DNA from: Cryptomeria japonica
Lineage: Eukaryota; Streptophyta; Pinopsida; Cupressales; Cupressaceae
Length of the DNA: 64,000 nucleotides
Reading direction: 5' to 3'
NCBI RefSeq assembly: GCF_030272615.1
Contig: NC_081407.1
Span: 97,633,897-97,697,896 of the forward strand
Translations under genes and position numbers: made by a program
Part shown: positions 56,878-64,000 of the stretch, piece by piece
How the letters are laid out: each line of letters begins with the position of its first letter
Position numbering within the stretch: position 1 is the first letter of the stretch
Notes under the pieces: generated by a model
Told to the model about the DNA's origin: nothing
Databases searched by the model: none
What the model saw: the letters and a program-made list of their open reading frames with translations, nothing else

Positions 56878-59800
56878 AGATCCTTTCTTGGAATGTCAGG
56901 GGTCTTTCGGCCCTTGACAAGAAGCGCTTGGTTAAAAGAGCATTAAAAAATCTAGAATGTGATATAGTTTTGATGCAGGAAACCAAGATCATTGATAAAA
57001 ATATGAATGATTTTATTAAATCTTGTTATAATTGGAATGGTTTATCCCAATCATCGAGAGGTTCTGCAGGAGGTTTAGGAGTGCTCTGGAAACCTGAATC
57101 CTTTTAGGTATCCATCATCATTTCTCATCATCATTGGATGGCATGTCAGGTGGTAAGATTGGAGGATCAACTTGACTTTCCTATATTAAATGTTTATGGG
57201 CCTATCAAGATATAGGATAAAAAAGAGTTATGGAATGAGATAAAAAACCAGATGGAAAATGTAGGTATGGAGAGGGTTATTATGGCTAGGGACTTCAATG
57301 CTCTTTTGGAATTAGATGATAAAGAAGGAGGTCTCAGAAAGAGAACTCAAGTCATGGAAGACTTTAGACTATTCATAGATGATATGTGGGTCATGGATAT
57401 TGTCCCCAAAAATGGTAAATTCACTTGGACCAATAGAAGGCACAACTTTTCAAATATTTCCAAAAGGCTGGATAGATTTTTTGCAAGTAAATTTTGGATT
57501 GATGGGCAATTTAATCTATCTTCTTTCGTCATTCCATAGTCAGGATCCGATCACTTTCCCATCAGACTAATAGTGGCTAGGAGTAAGCCTCCCCTGAAGA
57601 GCTATTTTAAGTTTCAAAGTATGTGGTGGAGAGACCCAATTTTTTTAATTAATCTGAAATCATGGTGGGAGGGAAGTAAAATGTTTGGGGGATCTCCAAG
57701 CTTCTATTTTGTTAAGAGATTAGGATATCTCAAAAGAAGATCAAATCATGGAACAAGGAGCATTTCAAGAATATTTTCTCAGAAAAGTTTAGGTTAGAAG
57801 AGGAGATGTCTAAATTAAATGAGAAAATCATGATGGTAGGTATGACAAATGAGGAATTTGATTTGGAGAAGAGATTGAAAGTTGAGTACATGGAAGTTCT
57901 GCGGAGAGAAGAACTGTATTGGAGGGACAAGTCGAGAGAACTTTGAATCACGGAAGGTGATTCCAATACAAAATTCTTTCATGCATCAGTGAAGGCTAGG
58001 ATATCCCACAATCGTGTCATCGACATTCAGGATGAGAATGGTAAGATTTGCTCCTTAGGGGAAGAAATAGAGAAAGAGGCGGTCGATTACTTTTCTATAA
58101 TTTTAGGATCCTGGGAACCTAACAAGAAGGAAAGTGTCCCGTTGGTTGACAGAACCATTGAGAGAATGGTATCTCATGAAGACAATGAGAGGCTTATGGC
58201 ACCTTATTCATTTGAAGAGGTTAAAAAGGCCGCATTTTCATTGCAGCCCCATAAAGCACCGGGACCTGATGGTTTCACAACGGAGTTTTTTCAGAGATGT
58301 TGGGATTTCATGGGAGAAGATATTGCTGAGGTAGTTGAAGACTTCAGAAAGAACAGGAGGTTCGTTAAATCCATCAATCGTATGATGATAGTATTGATTT
58401 CAAAAAAACCTACATGTACAACAATGTCAGATTATCGACCTATATCTCTTTGCAATGTCCTATACAAAATTATTTCTAAAGCCATGTCAGAGAGATTAAA
58501 AAAGATTTTGAACAGGCTCATTTCAGAAAATCAGAATGGATTCACCCCTGGCAGGGAGCTCGAGGATAGCATTATTCTCACCTTAGAGGCTATCCATTCG
58601 ATGGCCAAGAACAGGATCAAAGGGATGGCAATCAAATTGGATGTCTCCAAAGCATATGATAGAGTGCTTTGGTATTTTCTGGAACATGTCCTCAGAAGGT
58701 TTGGTTTAGACAGTTTGTGGATTGATTGCATTAAATTTTGCATTTTTTCTATTTGCTTCTCTATTTTAGTTAATGGAGCAGTTTGTGGTTTCTTTGCTGC
58801 AACTAACGGGTTGAGACAGGGAAATCCCTTGTCACCTTCCCTTTTGATTTTGATGGCTGAGGTCCTCGGGAATAACATAAAGAATAAGCTCAGGGGGGTG
58901 TTTGGAAAGGAATTACAATCCATTTGGAGATGGAAAACTTGACACACTCTCAATTCGAGGATGACACACTCTTGTTTGGTGTAGCATCGGTTAGAGAAGC
59001 AAAAGTAATCAAGGAAAATTTGGAGGCATATGCAAGGGAGTCGGGCCAGCACATGAATAAAGGAAAATCATAGATTTTCTTTTTAAATACCAGCAGACAG
59101 ATTCAAAACTCTATTCTGCAGATCCTAGGTTTTCCAAAAGGAGAATTTCCATTGAAATATCTAGGAATTTCAATAGGAATAGGAGTGTACCAAAAATAGC
59201 TTTGGGAAGAGGTGGTTAATAAATGCAAAGGGAAGGTGGATTTGTGGAAAAATAAATGGCTCTCACAGGCTAGAAGGATACAGATGATCAAGTCTGTATT
59301 GTCAGCAGTTCCAATATATAGTATGTCTTGTTTCAAGATGTCCAGGCAAGCATATAGTAATGTGGATGGTCTGCTTAAGAAATTTTTATGGGAGGGCTCC
59401 AAAGAGGTCAGAAGAATACCGCTGATTAACTAGGACACTGCCTGCCTCATCAAGGAGGAAGGAGGAGCAAGACTCAGAAAAATGGAATTGCAAAACAAAG
59501 CTTTGGGTGCCAAATTAGCCTAGAAATTTTTTAAGAACCCAAACAAATTATGGTGCAGAGTGATTAGGAATAAATATTTGGATTCTTTGGAGGAAGAAAG
59601 GATCTTTACAATGGCAAATTCGGAGAAAGGATCTCCTGTTTGGAATTTCATTTGGGACAGTAGAAGTTTACTCACAGATCACCTATCCTAGAATATTGGT
59701 AATGGTATGAAGGCCAAATTCTAGTCAGATTCATGGGGAGGAGATAAACCTTTAAAGGAAATATTTGAAGATCAGGATTGGATCAATTTGGTGGAAGCTA

Positions 59801-61116
59801 GCATAGGGAGTAGAGTCAAGGATTATTTTACCCTTGGAGGTTCGATAGGAGAGAGAGTGGATTGGAAGAAATGTAGCATAGGAAATAGGGACCTATGTGC
59901 AAAATTAGAACAACTTTTATCCCAAAGGCACATAGTTGTGTCAGACAAAGAAGATAAAGTATTTTGATGTGCGGCTAAATCAAGAGAATATAAAGTCAAA
60001 TGGGGTTATGAAATCCAAAGGAAGAGAATCAGGAATCATGAGTGGCCATACAAGTTTTGCTGGCATAACATAATCCTTCCAAAAGTAGGAGCTTTTCTTT
60101 GGATAGCTCTATAGGAGAAAGTTCTGACAGGAAACAAATTAAAATCTATTGGCATAGCAGGACCTAGTAGATGCATAATGTGCAATAAGGAGGAAGAAAC
60201 TTCCAATCATTTGCTTTTTGCTTTGTCCTTTGCGAGTAGTTGTTGGGAATGGTTTTTTGACATGATAGAATTTCATACTATGAGAAATGAAAAACTTTTA
60301 GATTTCATTTCTGCTTGGCCTCTAAATTACAAATCTAAGTGGGGTGATCTATGGTTAGTAGGGCCTTCTATGATTGTGTGGCATATATGGAAGGAAAGAA
60401 ACAGGAGAATTTTCAGAGAGGAATATCAATCAAGAGAAGAGATTTATAAATCTATCAAATTTTCTATTGAGGAAGTAGTGAGTGGGAACATCAAGAAGAA
60501 AACAATCAGAGTCTATAATGCGTCAGATAAGAAGATGGAGGAGAGGTGGGCCTTCAAGGAATTGTACAAAGTTAGGATTGCGGATAAAGCCAAAAATAGA
60601 AAGAAGGTCAGATGGATATCCCCAAAGAAGGACTGGACCAAGCTAAATTTTGATGGAGCTAGTAGAGGTAATCCAGGCAAAGCAGGGTACGGAGCGGTTA
60701 TTAGAGATGAAAATGGATCCTTCCTATAAGCAGTATACAGGAAAATTGAAGATACCACAAATAATGAAGCAGAAATAAGGGCCTTGGAAGCAGGTCTGGA
60801 GATGTGTGTAGAGAATGGACTAACCAAAGTCACCGTAGAAGGTGACTCCCAAATCATTATTAATTGGGTAATGAAAAGAAAATTTCAAAGCTGGAAATTA
60901 AACAAGTGGCTAGCACGAATTAGTGCTCTACTGGATAGAATTGGAGATTTCGAACTCACCCACTTGTATAGATAGCGAAATAAGGTGGCATATATGTTAG
61001 CAAATATGGGTGTTATAGTAGATGAAGGGAAAATTGTCATGAATTGTTTGTCGGGAGACATTGAAGAATTAGTACTAAAAGAGAAAATTGATGAATCCCG
61101 TGAAGGTATTGGATGA
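56874..61116 (+). pseudogene. LINE ORF2: endonuclease, RT, zinc finger and RNase H
   Basis: About 1414 codons. Endonuclease: ILSWNVRGLSALDKKR, MQETKI, MARDFNALLEL (GDFN expected) and SGSDHFPI. RT: HKAPGPDGFTTEFFQRCW, DYRPISLCNVLYKIISKAM, AIKLDVSKAYDRVLW, GLRQGNPLSPSLLILMAEVL, and FEDDTLLF near 58957. zf-RVT: VGAFLWIAL, CIMCNKEEETSNHLLF. RNase H: LNFDGASRGNPGKAGYG, NNEAEIRALEAGLEM, VEGDSQIIINW; the last catalytic Asp position reads Tyr (NKVAYMLAN). Stops include 57105, 57213, 57537, 57945, 59071, 59199, 59431, 59521 and 59967. Frame changes fall near 57730 and 58940. Confidence 0.93.
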
Positions 61117-61361
61117 CCCCTGTTCAATACAGCAATGAGGACGAAAAGACTAAACAGATGGGATAGATGTGTACTTATTAGATAGGGAAGTCTTTTCTAA
61201 ATTAGAGAAGAGGAGAATAATTCAGGTCTGGATGAAGGACGCTATCAGTGTCGACACTCTACAAATACGATATGACTACCTCAGGTTTGGATGAATGAAG
61301 AGATAGAGGCGGTTTAGGAAGCCTCGAGAAATCCGGAAAGCCTATATTAAATAGGCGGTCT

Positions 61362-62003
61362 TTGATGGCAAGACATAGTAGCAATAGAAGAATCAAAATG
61401 GTGAACTTCTTGGGTTTAAATTGTGCCAACTCTGAGGTCCCTCTGGAGTTTCAGGTTAGGGATCTGTTTGATACTATAGAGTTTGGATACGATGCCATCA
61501 TGGGAATGGTTGAATGCTCTCTCAGCTTGGATCGACATTGGTGTGACAGAGCAATTTATGAGGCAGTGTTTGCGCCCATGGTGGATATTTTAGAGTCAAG
61601 GGACAAATGCGTGGAGCTGTTGGAGGGCTTTGTTAAAAAATAAAATAGAGATATGGTTGCGGAAGCCATATTCGACCTGGAAGAAGATGGCAAGAATAGT
61701 GTGCTCAAAGCTTATTTCAGTCCGGAGAACTATTTTTTAGACACAGAGGAAGAGTCCGAGGAGGAAGATAGAAGTGAGGAGGAGGAAGGGAACGTCAGGG
61801 ATAAAGAAGCAGAAAAGGAGAGGGCTATAGAGTTTGCAGAGGAAGTATGGCAACATTTCAAGCATGTGATCATCAACGAGGATTTAGCAATATTCAAAAG
61901 CTATGTGGAGTCTAAGGAGTGGTGGATGTCAGAGGCATCCACAAAGAAACTAAACGATCTGGCAGATTATGCGATAGTCATTCTCCAAATCATGAAGAAT
62001 TAA
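61362..62003 (+). pseudogene. LINE ORF3: acidic protein of unknown function
   Basis: A 213-codon frame starts 245 bp after ORF2 and is broken by one TAA (61641-61643); the second part begins in the same frame. The N-terminal half (MVNFLGLNCANSEVPLEFQV, then FGYDAIMGMVECSLSL, DRHWCDRAIYEAVFAPM) looks globular. The middle is very acidic (EEESEEEDRSEEEEG). The C-terminal half is helical and Lys/Glu-rich (AEEVWQHFKHVII, LNDLADYAIVIL). I do not recognise it. It lies inside the LINE TSDs, so it moved with the element. It could be a captured host gene or a lineage-specific third ORF. Confidence 0.7.
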
Positions 62004-62221
62004 AGTTTCCTAGATTAGAAATGTTGTTGCTCATATAGGATTTAGAAGTAGATTGCTAGATGCATCAGTTGGGGTTGTATGTGGGTTTTGGGAATGTTGT
62101 GATTGCCAGAAAGATAGGCAATTTTTGTAATAAACATATATTGTAATGTTTAAATTAAGAAATAGAGGGAGCTATCCCCATTAAAGATAGTACTTACCTT
62201 AAAAAAATAAAAATAAATTTT
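62004..62221 (+). other. LINE 3' UTR and tail
   Basis: AATAAAC near 62130 could serve as a polyadenylation signal. The conserved-looking end GGGAGCTATCCCC lies near 62168, then CTTACCTTAAAAAAATAAAAAT merges into the TSD. No further frame. Confidence 0.7.
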
Positions 62222-62530
62222 TTTATCACTTTAATAAATACTTTTCTTTATTCATTTACATTTAAGTCCATCTTATAAATAAAAATAAGAAAGTTATTTA
62301 ATAAAGTGACAAATTAATTAAATCACTTTGATAAATAATTTTATTATTTAATTTATTACACTTAAGTCAAGACATTAATAAATATAATGAGAAACATATT
62401 TAATAAAGTGATTTAATTAATTAATCACTTTAATAAATATTTTTATTATTATATTTATTTAAATTCACATTTTAAATTTCCATATATAATATTCATTGAA
62501 GTGATTCATAGATTATCACTTAATAAATAT
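62222..62530. repeat. AT-rich tandem repeat of about 100 bp
   Basis: ATCACTTTRATAAAT recurs near 62225, 62322, 62424 and 62514, with partly conserved intervals (CACTTAAGTC / ATTTAAGTCC, then AATAAAGTGA). Each unit ends in AATAAAGTGA and the next starts ATCACTTTA, so the unit borders are inverted. The LINE landed in such a unit. Confidence 0.7.
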
Positions 62531-62574
62531 TTTTCACATTGATCAATTATCAAGTGATAATCTATGAATCACTT
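62499..62574. repeat. Perfect 23-bp inverted repeat
   Basis: The arms at 62499-62521 and 62552-62574 (core AAGTGATTCATAGATTATCA) are exact reverse complements separated by 30 bp. The arms extend the AGTGAT/ATCACT motif of the tandem repeat next door. It could fold as a hairpin or be a miniature transposon end pair. Confidence 0.9.
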
Positions 62575-64000
62575 ATATAACAGGGAATATGCATAGACTA
62601 TGAGATGCAAATAAAAGTTCGATTTCCCCTTAGAGCTTTCATGGGGAATTAGTAAGGAAAAGAAGAAATAAAACAAAGGCAAAAATGCCTATGTAATTCG
62701 ATGATATTTAGGGAAAAGAAACCCTAAAAAGATCATTTCCTACTTCCATCGATATCTTCATTCTTCTCTTGCGTTGAAAACTCTTGGCGCCACCATGACT
62801 CTATATGCAGTCGAGGGTTTTGCTTATTTGAATGCTTGAATGGAGGCTCTAGAAGAATTTGCAGGCGATACTCATGGGTGAAGGGCATATTTTGACAATT
62901 TTATGTCTGTTGGATGCCACCATGGCTGGATTTGCTCCTCCAGAGGGTTCAAATTCTAGAAATGATTTGTAGATTCTCACTTTATTAAAAGGCCACTTCA
63001 GGTAAGCTTCATTTCTGTGAAAAATAACATAGTCTAAAACTTTAACAATATCATTCCTCTGTGCATTTACATGAACTGCTCTTTGCCTTGGACATTTTGA
63101 TAAAACATGTCTAATATTACTGTTCACTGTGAAATGTCAAAAAATGACACGGCTACTTGTGATTTTCATTTCTCCGCACTCTTGGATTATGAGGTTTTGA
63201 CTACTCGTTTTGGTAGATTATTCACTGCCTTGTATACTATTGGCGACCTTATGCTTCTTTACTGACTACACTTTAAAAGAAATGAAATGCCTATGGGCAA
63301 TGTGCTCATTTTATCACGATGATATTCAAGGGTTTTATTTCTTTCCTAGTTTTCTTTAAGGTTTTCATATGTTTGATTTATTAACTTTAGAAATCAATGG
63401 TATCTTTGCAAACTACAAAAACTTGATAGGTAAACCCCTATCAAATAAGATCAATGAATATTGTTTTCTCCATTTTGTTGTCCTTAACTGCAATCATGCC
63501 CCTTTAAACTACCCTTCTCTTGATTAATAAAAAGAAGTCTGCCACTATGATATGAAATTTGATTTGTGACATGCACGAGTATGTATGTGTTGTTATGATG
63601 GTATATACTTCTCTTAAAATATGATCTACAAATGCTTAGTCTTTCTGCCCTTAAAATCTGCATTTAAACATTTGTGTGTGATGGCATCTTCTGTGTGTTG
63701 AACCACAACCATGACTTGACATGTGTATGCATCTTGTCTTGGAAATAAACGTGCTTTGTCAATAATTGCTTCATATTACCTCTTACAGTGAATGCCATCG
63801 ATGTTTATCTTTCAAGATATCAATCATACAATATTGCTTTGACACAAATTGTATCTTACTTTGAGACAATATAAAAATAATCCATAATTTTGATCCTATT
63901 GTTCATGATTGCGCCATGTTAAAGGTTGCAAACTTGAGAATGATTGCTCACTGATCTTCTATCACTACTTCAATGATTGTGGTATGTGCACTGTATTGCT
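62575..64000. other. Unassigned sequence at the right edge
   Basis: Mixed-composition DNA without an open frame above about 90 codons. The minus-strand 92-codon frame at 62849-63127 has no recognisable motif and I do not call it a gene. No element boundary is visible. Confidence 0.5.

Larger units (their letters stand above)
55662..62221 (+). mobile_element. Full-length L1-type LINE with three ORFs
   Basis: A 12-bp TSD (55650-55661 and 62222-62233) brackets 6.56 kb. It contains ORF1 (RNA-binding), ORF2 (endonuclease, RT, zinc finger, RNase H), then ORF3, a short 3' UTR and an A/T-rich tail (TTAAAAAAATAAAAATAAA). The 5' UTR is only about ten bases. Point stops and a few frameshifts make this copy inactive, but decay is lighter than in D. 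Endonuclease plus RNase H is usual for plant L1 elements; the third ORF is not. Confidence 0.9.

Noticed and set aside
62849-63127. 92-codon minus-strand frame as a possible host exon
   Set aside because: No motif, no clear splice signals in context, and no conserved neighbour; evidence too weak to call.

Overview
The window is intergenic, repeat-dominated DNA of a large-genome seed plant. I infer a gymnosperm (conifer-like) genome from old, multiply nested Tat-type Ty3/gypsy elements, a Ty1/copia element, a plant L1 LINE and long AT-rich spacers; no sequence search was possible. I see no intact host gene, tRNA, rRNA or CRISPR array. Almost every coding stretch is a decayed transposon polyprotein.

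The layout is a nested stack. The outermost body is a minus-strand Tat-like gypsy element, here called D. Its 5' LTR lies at the right (51903-53514), followed leftward by PBS, leader, gag, protease, linker, RT, two RNase H domains, integrase and a 3' non-coding region that runs to 19041. D is cut by four insertions. A plus-strand Ty1/copia element covers 1-1464 and 16965-19040, and its 5' part is off the left edge. Insertion F covers 22341-34305. The gag-protease-only LTR element C covers 35528-43405. A solo-type LTR, G, covers about 46671-47634. Two of these are themselves hosts. The copia pol is split by the 15.5-kb Tat-like element A (1465-16964, minus strand, TSD TATAC). F is split by the plus-strand gypsy element B (22718-30440, TSD GGTTG). 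TSDs, and coding frames that resume on the far side of insertions, support this order.

Element A keeps both LTRs, a tRNA-Lys-type PBS, a polypurine tract, gag, protease and part of pol. It has lost the RT catalytic half plus the first RNase H, and the integrase core. Between pol and its 3' LTR it carries, in antisense, a broken gene of the plant mobile domain (PMD) family. Inverted arrays of a TTAGCGCAAATGC-like motif lie inside both ends. Element B has an RNase H domain upstream of RT as well as one downstream, and its LTRs are full of CG-rich palindromes.

Right of D, 53515-53898 looks like a piece of another LTR, and 53899-55580 shows nothing recognisable. A full-length L1-type LINE (55662-62221, plus strand, 12-bp TSD) sits inside an AT-rich tandem repeat of about 100 bp. 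It has ORF1 (DUF4283-like plus CCHC), ORF2 (endonuclease, RT, zinc finger, RNase H) and, unusually, a third acidic ORF before its poly(A)-like tail. A perfect 23-bp inverted repeat follows, and 62575-64000 shows nothing I can name.
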